Source: an uncultured Roseburia sp.
Lineage (GTDB): Bacteria > Bacillota > Clostridia > Lachnospirales > Lachnospiraceae
Assembly: GCA_947649645.1 (NCBI GenBank)
Contig: CANSSP010000001.1
Coordinates: 1-64,000, forward strand
DNA: 64,000 bases
Direction: 5' to 3'
In this document: positions 36,458 through 45,849 of the stretch, in pieces
Layout of the letters: the number at the start of each line of letters is the position of its first letter
Position numbering within the stretch: the stretch's first letter is position 1
Position numbers and translations under genes: made by a program
Notes under the pieces: generated by a model
Databases searched by the model: none
What the model was told of the DNA's origin: nothing
What the model saw: the letters and a program-made list of their open reading frames with translations, nothing else

Positions 36458-37672
36458 ATGAAAGGATTGCAAAAGAAAACGGCGTGCGGCCTGTTGTGTA
36501 TGGGTGTGTGCGCGGCCATCCTGGGCGGCTGCGGGGAAAAGAATGGCCCGGGAAAAGAGGCGGGGCAGACGGACATGGGAATATCGTCCCTGTCTACGGA
36601 ACAGGAGGCCGCGTCAGACGAGGCCTATAATGCCGCCGCTGCAAAGCTGCTTTTCTGGTATGAAGACCCGTCTTACCGGGATTTCTTTGAGGATGCCGCA
36701 AGGCGTTTTTATGACAGGACGAACATCAAAGTTGTGACTGAGTGCCGCGACACGCTTGATTATATCGGAGATATTTATGATAAGACCATGCAGGACGACG
36801 CATTTCCGGACGGATATCTGATCGCGGGGGACAATCTGGAGGAGGCGTATCTCTATGGTCTTGTTTCCGTCAACGAAAAGGGGCTTTCGGACACGGGGGC
36901 GGCCAGGCCTGCCATTGCGGCATCTTCCTATGAAGGAAAAATCCTGGGGTACCCGCTGGCCTTCCGCACAAGCCTTTTTGTCTATCAGAACGGGTATTTT
37001 CAGACGCCGCCGGATTCTGTGCAGGCGATTATCGATTATGCGAGGGAAAATGAGCCTGGGGAGAATGTGGAATATCTGCTGGAGTGGGATGTCAACGACG
37101 CGTTTTTTGATTTTCCGTTTATCTCAAACAGCGTGACGTTTGACAAGACAGAGTCGGAGGTCATGGAAGTGCGGTATGACGAAGAGATGTATCAGAAAGA
37201 TCTGGATTTTTTTGAGGAGATTCTGGGAGCATTCTCTGTGGATGCAGGTACGGTTTCGACGGAAAGCATACTCGATAATTTTCTTGCGGGACGGACGCTT
37301 TGTGCCTTGCTCGATACGGATTCGCTGAAGCGTCTGGAAGGGTATGATTATTCGGTGATTCAGATTCCAAGGCTGAACGAAGAGCTTGCCGCCCGGCCCT
37401 GCGCGATCACCGATCTTCTCGTTGTCAATGAATTTTCAGAGAACAAAGAGGATGCGGCGCAGTTTGCATCTTTCGTCACGGTGGAGATGGCAGGGGGGCT
37501 TTATGAAAAAACCGGCCATTATTCCGTAATTATGCATGAGACGCCGGACGCAGTGGAAAAAACAGCTTTTGATGCATACGAGTCGGCTGTGCCGGTGCCC
37601 GATTCACAGGACGCAAAGGATTTCTGGGTAAGCCTGGAAGAGACGATCCTGCAATATTTTGAAGGAAAATAA
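36458..37672 (+). CDS. Orphan extracellular solute-binding lipoprotein
   Basis: 404 residues with a lipoprotein signal peptide (LLCMGVCAAILGGC, lipid-modified Cys at 25). The rest resembles family 1 ABC substrate-binding proteins: LLFWYEDPSYRDFFEDAARR, then FYDRTNIKVV and a late EDAAQFASFV stretch. There is no permease or ATPase gene nearby. It starts 19 bases after argD and is followed by a terminator, so it may be the last cistron of the arginine operon. Ligand unknown; a link to arginine or a signalling role is only suggested by position. Confidence 0.8.
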   Translation: MKGLQKKTACGLLCMGVCAAILGGCGEKNGPGKEAGQTDMGISSLSTEQEAASDEAYNAAAAKLLFWYEDPSYRDFFEDAARRFYDRTNIKVVTECRDTLDYIGDIYDKTMQDDAFPDGYLIAGDNLEEAYLYGLVSVNEKGLSDTGAARPAIAASSYEGKILGYPLAFRTSLFVYQNGYFQTPPDSVQAIIDYARENEPGENVEYLLEWDVNDAFFDFPFISNSVTFDKTESEVMEVRYDEEMYQKDLDFFEEILGAFSVDAGTVSTESILDNFLAGRTLCALLDTDSLKRLEGYDYSVIQIPRLNEELAARPCAITDLLVVNEFSENKEDAAQFASFVTVEMAGGLYEKTGHYSVIMHETPDAVEKTAFDAYESAVPVPDSQDAKDFWVSLEETILQYFEGK

Positions 37673-37696
37673 TGTGATATTCCGCCAGAACTTCAC

Positions 37697-37741
37697 TCCT
37701 GCCTGTTTTTTGGAAATGCGAAAAAGCAGGCAGGAATTTTT
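37697..37741 (+). terminator. Rho-independent terminator
   Basis: TCCTGCCTG (37697-37705) pairs with CAGGCAGGA (37727-37735). An inner T-run and A-run extend the stem, and ATTTTT follows. It closes the arginine/lipoprotein unit. Confidence 0.85.
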
Positions 37742-37778
37742 AACATTTCTTTAATTTTGATTTATTTTACAATATCCC

Positions 37779-37807
37779 TTGTCAGAGTCCGGTATTTTCG
37801 CTAAAAT
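37779..37807 (+). promoter_or_regulatory. Promoter of the comEA gene run
   Basis: TTGTCA (37779-37784), a 17-bp spacer and TAAAAT (37802-37807) lie 58 bases before the comEA start. It lies directly after the preceding terminator, so a new transcription unit begins here. Confidence 0.7.
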
Positions 37808-37865
37808 AGTTGCACGGGCATTGAGGACTCTTTCATTTCTGTACAGGCAGAGAAGGAGAATGCTT

Positions 37866-38522
37866 ATGAAGCAGATTGTTACGGCGGTACTGCTGCCGCT
37901 TTTACTGGGGCTGATGCTTTCAGGATGCGGAGCAGAGGATACGGTTTTTCTGGAGAGAGCGACGGAGGCGACGGAGGACGGCAGTGCAGCGGTGCAGACA
38001 GAGACGAAAGAGAGGCAGGATCAGAATCCGGAGCCTTTTTATGTTTATGTCTGTGGTGCGGTGAAGGCGCCCGGGGTATATCGGGTGGATCCAGGCACCC
38101 GTATTTTTGAAGCAGTCGCGCTGGCCGGCGGGATTACGGAGGACGGGAGTCCGGAGTCGTTAAACCAGGCCCTGCCGGTCGCGGACGGTCAGATGATACG
38201 GATTCTGACGAGGGCGGAAGAAAAGGCACAGGAGGCCGCGGGCGAAGAGCATGAAAGAGCCGGCGGGGCGCCGGACGGAGTGTCTTCAGGCCTGCGGAGC
38301 GGCGAAGCGGCGGCCGCAGGGGAAGACGGTCTGCTGGATCTGAATCTGGCGTCCGTATCGGACCTTATGGCGCTTCCCGGCATCGGAGAGGCAAAGGCGA
38401 AAAGCATTGTTGCATACCGGAGCGAACATGGCGCATTTTCTTCCAAAGAAGAGCTTATGAATATAAGTGGTATCAAAGAAGGCGTATATAACCGCATCAG
38501 AGATTATATAAAGGTGAAGTGA
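37866..38522 (+). CDS. comEA: ComEA-like helix-hairpin-helix DNA-binding protein with SLBB domain
   Basis: A 218-residue extracytoplasmic protein. It begins with a lipoprotein-like signal ending LMLSGC (Cys 21), unlike the simple membrane anchor of classic ComEA. An SLBB/SoxW-like domain (VYVCGAVKAPGVYRVDPGTR, about 60-120) follows. A C-terminal pair of helix-hairpin-helix motifs (DLNLASVSDLMALPGIGEAK, then SKEELMNISGIKEG) binds DNA. ATG 37866 has AGAAGGAG 7 bases upstream; the longer frame would start in the promoter. ComEA captures DNA for transport through ComEC, which is encoded four genes downstream. Confidence 0.88.
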   Translation: MKQIVTAVLLPLLLGLMLSGCGAEDTVFLERATEATEDGSAAVQTETKERQDQNPEPFYVYVCGAVKAPGVYRVDPGTRIFEAVALAGGITEDGSPESLNQALPVADGQMIRILTRAEEKAQEAAGEEHERAGGAPDGVSSGLRSGEAAAAGEDGLLDLNLASVSDLMALPGIGEAKAKSIVAYRSEHGAFSSKEELMNISGIKEGVYNRIRDYIKVK

Positions 38523-38524
38523 AT

Positions 38525-39217
38525 ATGGCGAAAAAGGTTCTTGTGGTAGATGACGAAAAATTGATTGTAAAAGGGATCCGTTTCAGCCTGGAGCAGGATG
38601 GGATGGAAGTTGACTGTGCGTATGACGGGGAGGAGGCGCTGAAGCTGGCGACGCAGAATGCCTATGACATGATCCTTCTCGATATTATGCTGCCCAGGAT
38701 GGACGGTTTTGCGGTCTGTCAGCAGATTCGTGAGTTTTCCAATATGCCGATTGTCATGCTGACGGCCAAGGGAGACGATATGGATAAGATTCTGGGGCTG
38801 GAATACGGGGCGGATGACTATATCACCAAACCGTTTAATATCCTTGAGGTGAAAGCGCGGATTAAGGCGATCATGCGCCGTACTTCTGCGGTGCAGCCCA
38901 AAAAAGAAAATACAAAAGTCATCGAGGCAGGCGACCTGAAGCTGGACTGCGAGAGCAGGCGGCTTTTTATTCTGGGGCGGGAAGTGAATCTGACGGCAAA
39001 GGAATTTGATCTTCTCGAGCTTCTGATCAACAATCCGAATAAGGTATACGGCAGGGAAGATCTTCTGAACCTTGTGTGGGGATATGAATATCCGGGAGAC
39101 GTCAGGACGGTGGATGTGCATGTCCGCCGCCTGCGTGAAAAGATCGAAAAAAATCCAAGTGAGCCGAGATATGTCCACACAAAATGGGGAATCGGTTATT
39201 ATTATGCACAGAACTGA
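38525..39217 (+). CDS. OmpR-family response regulator
   Basis: A 230-residue regulator with a receiver domain (phospho-acceptor Asp 53 in LLDIMLPRMDG; acidic pair in VVDDEK; Lys in TKPF) and a C-terminal winged helix (EVNLTAKEFDLLELLINNPN, then VHVRRLREKIE). ATG 38525 follows the comEA stop by two bases. It is partnered with the kinase 12 bases downstream. Its closest known types are PhoP/WalR/ResD-like regulators. Targets are unknown; the surrounding genes are natural candidates. Confidence 0.93.
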   Translation: MAKKVLVVDDEKLIVKGIRFSLEQDGMEVDCAYDGEEALKLATQNAYDMILLDIMLPRMDGFAVCQQIREFSNMPIVMLTAKGDDMDKILGLEYGADDYITKPFNILEVKARIKAIMRRTSAVQPKKENTKVIEAGDLKLDCESRRLFILGREVNLTAKEFDLLELLINNPNKVYGREDLLNLVWGYEYPGDVRTVDVHVRRLREKIEKNPSEPRYVHTKWGIGYYYAQN

Positions 39218-39229
39218 CAAGGGGCCGAC

Positions 39230-40666
39230 ATGTCAAAAAAAATACAAGGTTTTATAAAAAGTCTGCGATTCCGACTGTTACTTCTGTGCACTCTGCTCGG
39301 GATCATACCGGGCATCCTGCTTCGCGCCGGGATGCTCAATTCTTACGAGACACGTGCGGTTTCCATCCGGACCAGCGAGATCTTAAGTCAGGCAAAGATT
39401 CTGGCAAATCAGATTGTATCCAACGATTATCTGAATCATACGGACACGGCGATGATTGACGTTCAGTTAGAACAGCTCTCCACGATTTATGACGGACGTG
39501 TGCTGGTCATCGACGAACGGTTTTATATTATCAAGGACACCTACGAGCTGGACGAGGGGAAAATGATTATCTCGGAAGAAGTGATCAAGAGCTTTTACGG
39601 GGATGAAATCACAAAATTTGACTCGGAAAACCGTTACATTGAACTGACGGTTCCGCTTATCTTTGTGGATAAAGAGCAGGATCTGAAAAAGGTACTCGGC
39701 GTCATGCTGGTGAGCGTGTCCACGGACAGTATCAATCTCAATTCGGAATATCTGGCGCGCAGTACGCTGGTTCTGGAACTCGTATCGATCTTCTCCGTGA
39801 TTCTGATCGGCTCTGTTATCGCCCTGCAGCTTGTAAAGCCGTTCGATAAGATGTCGCGGTCAATTGAAAAGATTCAGAACGGATATGGGGACGACGCGCT
39901 TGAAGTCAGCGACTATACAGAGACGATTCAGATCTGTGAAAAGTTCAACGGGATGCTGGGGCGCATGAAGGTGCTGGACGCGTCCAGGCAGGAGTTTGTG
40001 TCAAACGTTTCTCACGAGCTGAAAACGCCGCTGACTTCGATGAAGGTGCTTGCTGATTCCATCAACAGTATGGGGGACGCGCCGGTAGAGCTGTACAAGG
40101 AGTTTATGGCGGATATCGGAAACGAGATAGAGAGAGAGACGAAGATTATCAATGACCTGCTCTCGCTGGTAAAAATGGACAAATCGGCGGCTGACTTAAA
40201 TATTTCCAATATCAATATCAATGAGCTTCTGGAGCTGATCCTGAAGCGTCTGAAACCGATTGCAGAGCGGCAGGAGGTAGAACTTGTACTGGAAAGCTTC
40301 CGTCCGGTGACAGCGGATGTGGATGAGGTGAAACTGACGCTTGCGCTCTCAAATCTGATTGAAAACGGAATTAAATATAACCGAAAAGAGGGCTGGGTAC
40401 ATGTTTCCCTGAATGCAGACCATCAGTATTTTTATGTAAAGGTAGAGGATTCCGGGATCGGTATTCCCAAGGAGGATCTGGAGCATATTTTTGAGCGGTT
40501 TTACCGTGTGGATAAATCCCATTCCAAAGAGATCGGTGGTACGGGGCTGGGGCTTGCGATCACCAGAAACGCAATTTTAATGCACCGCGGTGCGATCAAG
40601 GTTTTCAGCACCGAGGGAGAGGGAACCATTTTTAATGTCAGGATTCCGCTCAGTTATGTCCCGTAG
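39230..40666 (+). CDS. Sensor histidine kinase
   Basis: A 478-residue membrane kinase. One helix near 12-30 and another near 180-202 flank an extracellular sensor of about 150 residues. HAMP, then HisKA (phospho-acceptor His 262 in VSHELKTPLT) and an HATPase domain (N-box NLIENGIKYN, DSGIGIPKEDLEHIFERFYR, GGTGLGLAI) follow. It is cotranscribed with the response regulator just upstream. The stimulus is unknown. Confidence 0.94.
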   Translation: MSKKIQGFIKSLRFRLLLLCTLLGIIPGILLRAGMLNSYETRAVSIRTSEILSQAKILANQIVSNDYLNHTDTAMIDVQLEQLSTIYDGRVLVIDERFYIIKDTYELDEGKMIISEEVIKSFYGDEITKFDSENRYIELTVPLIFVDKEQDLKKVLGVMLVSVSTDSINLNSEYLARSTLVLELVSIFSVILIGSVIALQLVKPFDKMSRSIEKIQNGYGDDALEVSDYTETIQICEKFNGMLGRMKVLDASRQEFVSNVSHELKTPLTSMKVLADSINSMGDAPVELYKEFMADIGNEIERETKIINDLLSLVKMDKSAADLNISNININELLELILKRLKPIAERQEVELVLESFRPVTADVDEVKLTLALSNLIENGIKYNRKEGWVHVSLNADHQYFYVKVEDSGIGIPKEDLEHIFERFYRVDKSHSKEIGGTGLGLAITRNAILMHRGAIKVFSTEGEGTIFNVRIPLSYVP

Positions 40667-40691
40667 GATTTTTGAATGGAGGTGAGGCAGT

Positions 40692-41657
40692 TTGTGTTTT
40701 CTGAGACTGCGTAAAAGGACCGGTCTGTTTCTTATGCTGTTTCTGGTCTGCCTGTCAGCAGCGGCCGGCTGCGGCGATAAGGCGGAAGAGAGCGGATATC
40801 ACATTGAGTATCTGAATAAAGAAAAGAGCCGGATTGTCAAGGCTCCGTATGAGCCGGAGGCCTCCGATACGGACGGACTGATTAGGGAGTTCCTTTCGGT
40901 TCTCTCTACGGATTCGGATGATGTGGAGTGCCGCAAGCCCATTCCCGGGGACGTGAAGGTGACGGGATATTCGCTTGACGGGGTGCTTCTGACCCTGCGT
41001 TTCGATCCCAATTACAGCAATATGAGCGCAGTGGAGGAAGTGCTCTGCCGGGCGGCGGTCGTTCGCACTCTGACACAGATCAAAGGGGTGGAATGTATTT
41101 CCTTTTACGTCGGCGACGCGCCTCTTACGGATGTAAAGGGGAATATCGTCGGGAATATGACGCAGGAAAGCTTTATTGAAAATCCCGGTGAGCAGATCAA
41201 TTCCATTCAGAACACGTCGATCACACTGTATTTTTCCAACGAGGCCGGCGACGCGCTGGTGCGGGAAGTGCGGGAGGATGTGTATTACAGCAGTAATATT
41301 TCACTGGAAAAACTGATTATGGAGCAATTGCTGGCCGGGGCGGAGAGCGCTGGAGCGAAGTCTGCCATCCCGGTGGGAACCAGGCTGGTCACGGTCTCCG
41401 TTGTGGACGGTGTCTGTTATGTCAGTCTGGATGAGGCGTTCCGCAATCAGGATTATAAAGTGAATGAGGCGATTGTGATTTATTCCATCGTCAATTCACT
41501 GACAGAGCTGCCGACCATCGGAAAGGTCCAGATTTCTGTCAACGGCAACACGGGCGGTATGTACAGGGACAGCTTTTCGCTGGCCAATATGTATGAGCGG
41601 AATCTGGAATATGTGGCGGGAGCGCATGAGAAAATAGAACAGATGACGGAGGAATAG
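40692..41657 (+). CDS. GerMN-domain lipoprotein
   Basis: 321 residues with a lipoprotein signal (LFLVCLSAAAGC, Cys 27) and two GerMN-like domains (about 60-150 and 185-300). These are recognised from stretches such as NTSITLYFSNEAGDALVREV and TLRFDPNYSNMS. GerMN proteins such as GerM act in sporulation and germination, or sit beside two-component kinases as in LpqB/MtrAB. The start is TTG 40692, chosen because GGAGGTGA is 6 bases upstream and no ATG gives the full signal peptide. It may modulate the adjacent sensor kinase (inference). Confidence 0.82.
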   Translation: MCFLRLRKRTGLFLMLFLVCLSAAAGCGDKAEESGYHIEYLNKEKSRIVKAPYEPEASDTDGLIREFLSVLSTDSDDVECRKPIPGDVKVTGYSLDGVLLTLRFDPNYSNMSAVEEVLCRAAVVRTLTQIKGVECISFYVGDAPLTDVKGNIVGNMTQESFIENPGEQINSIQNTSITLYFSNEAGDALVREVREDVYYSSNISLEKLIMEQLLAGAESAGAKSAIPVGTRLVTVSVVDGVCYVSLDEAFRNQDYKVNEAIVIYSIVNSLTELPTIGKVQISVNGNTGGMYRDSFSLANMYERNLEYVAGAHEKIEQMTEE

Positions 41658-41659
41658 TT

Positions 41660-44029
41660 ATGATCAAAAGGCCATTTTGCGGAATGGCGGCAGGGTTTCT
41701 TTTTGGGATACTGGCGGCGGCGCACGCAGGGCCATGGGCACTTTTTTCCGTGCCGGTATTCTGGGGGATGACCGGAGTCTGCATTGTTTTGTGCAGGCGG
41801 AAGGCAGAAGACGGAAATGTTTTAAGAGCGCGGCTTCTGCCCCGGTTTTTTTTAATACTGGCGATGTTTTTTCTGGGATGGTGCCGATACCGCGGGGAAG
41901 AGCGGTTCTGCGGGCGGTATCTGGCGTATCTGGAGGACGGGAGCCTCGTCTGTGTGCAGGGGGAGCTGGACAGGAAAGAGCTTCGTGGCAGGCAGTATAT
42001 CTATCAATTGTCGTCCTGTGTGATGGGACGTCGTTCTGACGGGGGCGGGATCAGAAATATGGTCCGCTGCAGCCCGATTCTGGTTTATTCTGATTCCGAT
42101 ATTGGTTCGATCGGAGAAATTCTTGTTCTGGAAGGAAAAATGAAAATATGGGAAAGCGCGCGGAACGAAGGCAATTTTGATGCGAGAGCGTATTACCGGG
42201 CGCGCAATGTGGCTTTTGGATTAAATGAAGTCACTGTAAAGTCAAGGCACGGAAAGGAAAACGGCTGGCGCGAGGGTCTGTGGAAGCTTGGTCTTCGCAT
42301 AAGGGATGTGTATCTTTCCGTGATGGGGGAGAAGGCCGGCGGCATTCTTGCTGCCATTGCGCTCGGCGATAAATCGCTTCTGGACAGACAGATGAAAGAG
42401 TGCTATCAGGCAGCCGGATTGTCTCATATTCTCGCGGTTTCCGGACTGCACATATCCGTGGTCGGGATGACAGTGTATGGACTGTTTCGCCGGGCGGCTT
42501 TCGGATATCCATGTGCCGGGCTTGTGGCGGCGGGGGTTATGTATGTTTATGCGCTTCTGACGGGAATGGGGATTTCGGTGCAGCGCGCATTCGGGATGTT
42601 TCTGCTGTTTCTCCTGGCGCAGGCGCTGGGGCGTGGTTATGATTCGCTGAATGCGCTGGGAGCGCTGGCATTTGTCCTGCTTTGCAGGAATCCTTTTCTG
42701 CTCTGGGATGCCGGATTCTGGTTCTCGTTTGTTGCCGTGACGGGAATTGTATCGGGCAGAGGTATCGGAGGAGAGGTACGGCGCGTGGGGGGAAAACTGC
42801 GGCAGACGCTTTTTTCGGGTATTGCGGTTCAGCTTGCGACGCTGCCCCTTGTGGCCTGGTACAATTCAGAGGTTCCGATTTATGCATTTTTCGCAAATCT
42901 GCTGGTGCTGCCGATGATGGGGGTGATTTCAGGCTGCGGTATTGTGGGAGGTTTTGCAGGCCTGTTTTCGCTGCCGCTCTCGTCGGTTATCCTGTTTTTG
43001 TGCCGTCTGCTTCTGGAACTGAGCAGTGCGGTATGCCAGGTCTGTGCCGGACTTCCCGGGGCAGGGTGGATCGTGGGCAGACCGGAACCGGGCAGTATGA
43101 TTTTATATTATACCGGGCTTGTGGCAGCGGCGGCGTATCGCCGCCACAGAAGCCACAGTGCCGGAAAGTCTGTCGGTGCGTGGTATGTGGCGGCCTGTGT
43201 TTTTCTTCTGTCTGTTCTTCTTTTTCCGCGGCACAAAGGTTTTGAACTGGACGTGCTGGACGTGGGCCAGGGGGATGCCTGTTTTTTGCGGACGCGTGCG
43301 GGACACACCGTCTTTGTGGACGGCGGCAGCAGTGACGTGAGCAGTGTGGGTACATACCGGATTCTTCCGTTTCTGAAGGCAAAAGGCGTGCGGCGGATTG
43401 ACTACTGGTTTGTCTCTCATCTGGATGCAGACCATATTTCGGGGCTGTCAGAGATTCTTTCTTCGGGTTACCGGGTGCGTTGTCTTGTATTTTCCAGGGA
43501 AATATGCCGCGAAGAGAAGCTGGAAGAACTCTCTCTCGCGGCGGAAGCGTGCGGGACGGAAGTGCTCTTTCTCGGAGCGGGCGATCTTCTGCACCTGGGA
43601 GAAGCGCAGATTCGGGTGCTGTATCCGGCGGCTAAGGATTCCGGGACGGACAGAAATGCGGGCTCCATGGTTTTTCTGTATGAAGAGGAAACGTTTGCCG
43701 GGATTTTTACCGGTGATATCGGCCGGAGGGAAGAGCGCAGACTTCTTGAAATGGCAGGGCCGGACCTGGCAGGGAAAATTGATTTTTACAAAGCGGCGCA
43801 CCATGGCTCGGACGGTTCCAGTTCGGCGGAATTGCTGAATGCAATCCGTCCGTCCGTTTCCGTGATTTCGTGCAGCCGGGGAAATCGCTACGGACATCCG
43901 GGCAGAGAGGCGATGCGCCATATGAAAGAAGCACAGAGCAGCATATATCTGACGATGGAAGGAGGAAGGATCAGAATCAGAATGAAAAGGGGAAGGCTGA
44001 TTGTGGATCAGTACTGTGTGGATTTTTAG
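41660..44029 (+). CDS. comEC: DNA internalisation competence protein ComEC/Rec2
   Basis: A 789-residue membrane channel for single-stranded DNA uptake. It has N-terminal hydrophobic helices, a DUF4131-like OB region, the Competence domain with several helices (LSHILAVSGLHISVVGMTVY at about 253 onwards) and a C-terminal metallo-beta-lactamase domain. The latter begins LDVLDVGQGDACFL, with HLDADHISG as the metal motif. It starts 2 bases after the GerMN gene. Together with comEA it gives the core uptake machinery; pilus genes are not in the window. Confidence 0.94.
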   Translation: MIKRPFCGMAAGFLFGILAAAHAGPWALFSVPVFWGMTGVCIVLCRRKAEDGNVLRARLLPRFFLILAMFFLGWCRYRGEERFCGRYLAYLEDGSLVCVQGELDRKELRGRQYIYQLSSCVMGRRSDGGGIRNMVRCSPILVYSDSDIGSIGEILVLEGKMKIWESARNEGNFDARAYYRARNVAFGLNEVTVKSRHGKENGWREGLWKLGLRIRDVYLSVMGEKAGGILAAIALGDKSLLDRQMKECYQAAGLSHILAVSGLHISVVGMTVYGLFRRAAFGYPCAGLVAAGVMYVYALLTGMGISVQRAFGMFLLFLLAQALGRGYDSLNALGALAFVLLCRNPFLLWDAGFWFSFVAVTGIVSGRGIGGEVRRVGGKLRQTLFSGIAVQLATLPLVAWYNSEVPIYAFFANLLVLPMMGVISGCGIVGGFAGLFSLPLSSVILFLCRLLLELSSAVCQVCAGLPGAGWIVGRPEPGSMILYYTGLVAAAAYRRHRSHSAGKSVGAWYVAACVFLLSVLLFPRHKGFELDVLDVGQGDACFLRTRAGHTVFVDGGSSDVSSVGTYRILPFLKAKGVRRIDYWFVSHLDADHISGLSEILSSGYRVRCLVFSREICREEKLEELSLAAEACGTEVLFLGAGDLLHLGEAQIRVLYPAAKDSGTDRNAGSMVFLYEEETFAGIFTGDIGRREERRLLEMAGPDLAGKIDFYKAAHHGSDGSSSAELLNAIRPSVSVISCSRGNRYGHPGREAMRHMKEAQSSIYLTMEGGRIRIRMKRGRLIVDQYCVDF

Positions 44030-44161
44030 CTGATATGTCATATCCGTCAGTGCGAGACGAAACTGAAAAAAAGATGGATTCGGTTCTGAAAAAATGATAT
44101 TATGAAAGAACGTCACAGGATATTGATTTGCGTGTAAAGTCGCGCGGAAAAGAGGAACGGA

Positions 44162-44779
44162 ATGAGTGGAATGATGGAAAAACTGCACACGGGTGAACTT
44201 TACCTGCCCGGAGAAGAGGAGATTCTTGTGGAGCAGGCAAAATGTCTGGAGCGTCTGTATGAGTTTAATCACACGCGTCCTGCAGAGGGGGAAAAGCGTG
44301 AGGCAATGCTCAGGGAAATGTTTGCCGACATTGGCGAGGCATGTTATATCGAGCCGCCGCTGCACGCCAATTTCGGGGGAAAGCATGTTCATTTTGGAAA
44401 AGGAATTTATGCCAATTTTAATCTCACGCTTGTGGATGACACGCATATCTACGTGGGCGACGGGACGATGTTCGGACCGAATGTGACGCTGGCGACAGCG
44501 GGGCATCCGGTTCTGCCTGTGCTGCGGCGACAGGGATATCAGTACAATATGCCCATTCATATCGGTCAGAACTGCTGGATCGGCGCGGGCGCCGTCGTGG
44601 TGCCGGGCGTTACGATCGGGGATAACGTGGTGATCGGCGCGGGCAGCGTCGTCACAAAAGACATTCCTTCCAATGTGGTGGCGGCCGGCAATCCGTGCCG
44701 CATTCTGCGACAGGTGGGAGAGCGGGACAAAATTTATTATTATAAGGACAGAAAGATTGAAGAAGAACTTCTCAGGTAG
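44162..44779 (+). CDS. Sugar O-acetyltransferase (maltose/galactoside acetyltransferase family)
   Basis: A 205-residue left-handed beta-helix acetyltransferase. It has the N-terminal Mac domain (KLHTGELYLPGEEEI), then hexapeptide repeats, the catalytic His in LATAGHPVLP, and GAGAVVVPGVTIGDNVVIGA. The C-terminal GNPCRILRQV is typical. The family acetylates maltose, glucose or galactosides with acetyl-CoA, often for detoxification. Nothing in the neighbourhood (comEC, holA) indicates a substrate. The 132-base gap upstream has no clear promoter. Confidence 0.92.
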   Translation: MSGMMEKLHTGELYLPGEEEILVEQAKCLERLYEFNHTRPAEGEKREAMLREMFADIGEACYIEPPLHANFGGKHVHFGKGIYANFNLTLVDDTHIYVGDGTMFGPNVTLATAGHPVLPVLRRQGYQYNMPIHIGQNCWIGAGAVVVPGVTIGDNVVIGAGSVVTKDIPSNVVAAGNPCRILRQVGERDKIYYYKDRKIEEELLR

Positions 44780-44791
44780 GATATCGGGAAA

Positions 44792-45787
44792 ATGAAAAAG
44801 ATCGAGGAAGATATCAGAACAGGAAATTTCCGGCAGATTTATCTTTTGTACGGAAAAGAAGACTATTTGAAAAGGCAATACAAAGACAAGCTGACAGCCG
44901 CCATGGTTTCTGCGGGGGACACGATGAATTTTGCCGTGTTTGAGGGAAAAGAGAGTGCGCCGGGCAGGATTATCGACCTGGCGGAGACGCTTCCGTTTTT
45001 TGCGGAACGCCGGGTAATCCTCATAAAGGACAGTGGTTTTTTTAAACGTTCCTGTGAAGAGCTGGCGGATTACCTGGCGGGGGCAGCTCCTTCGACACAT
45101 TTTATTTTTGTGGAAGAAGAAGTCGACAAGCGTTCAAAAATGTATAAGGCAGTGAAGAAAAACGGGCAGATTGCGGAATTTGCGGAGCAGAATGAAGCGC
45201 TGCTGACGCGCTGGATTCTTTCACGGCTGAAGAAGGAAGGAAAACGTATCACATCTTCTGTGATGCAGCTTTTTCTTGGAAAAACGGGCACGGATATGGG
45301 AAATATTGACCGGGAGCTGGAAAAACTGATCTGCTATACGATGGGGCGGGAGGTGATTGAGGCTGCCGATGTGGAGGCCGTCGTGACCGAACAGCCTTCA
45401 AACAAGATTTTTGAGATGATTAACGCCGTTGCGGAGCACAATCAGCGAAAAGCGCTCGATCACTATTATGATCTGCTGGCGCTAAAGGAACCGCCGATGC
45501 GCATTCTGTATCTGATCACGCGCCAGTTTCAGATTCTGCTGACTGTCAGGGATTTGTCGGGAAGAGGATTTGACCGGCACACGATGGCGCAGAAAGCGGG
45601 GATTCCCGATTTTGCAGTGGCACGGAATGTGTCGCAGGCGAAAGGGTTTACGGCGGCACAGCTGATCGGGGCGCTTAAGGAGGGCGCCGGCCTGGAGGAG
45701 GCAGTCAAGACCGGCCGGATGAACGACCGGATGGCGGTGGAGCTGTTTCTTGTGAAATACAGCTCGCCAGGGGCGGCCCGTCAGTGA
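44792..45787 (+). CDS. holA: DNA polymerase III subunit delta
   Basis: A 331-residue clamp-loader subunit that opens the beta clamp. It shows IYLLYGKEDYLKRQYKDKL at the start, a degenerate AAA+ region with LPFFAERRVILIKDSGFF, a helical lid with TDMGNIDRELEKLICYT, and the C-terminal collar domain. It starts 12 bases after the acetyltransferase. The comEC-holA-rpsT arrangement is conserved in Firmicutes, which supports the call. Confidence 0.93.
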   Translation: MKKIEEDIRTGNFRQIYLLYGKEDYLKRQYKDKLTAAMVSAGDTMNFAVFEGKESAPGRIIDLAETLPFFAERRVILIKDSGFFKRSCEELADYLAGAAPSTHFIFVEEEVDKRSKMYKAVKKNGQIAEFAEQNEALLTRWILSRLKKEGKRITSSVMQLFLGKTGTDMGNIDRELEKLICYTMGREVIEAADVEAVVTEQPSNKIFEMINAVAEHNQRKALDHYYDLLALKEPPMRILYLITRQFQILLTVRDLSGRGFDRHTMAQKAGIPDFAVARNVSQAKGFTAAQLIGALKEGAGLEEAVKTGRMNDRMAVELFLVKYSSPGAARQ

Positions 45788-45849
45788 CATTCCGCACTCG
45801 CGCGCATCCTTACAGCGCTTCTCACACAGTGTATATTTACCTGCACGAC

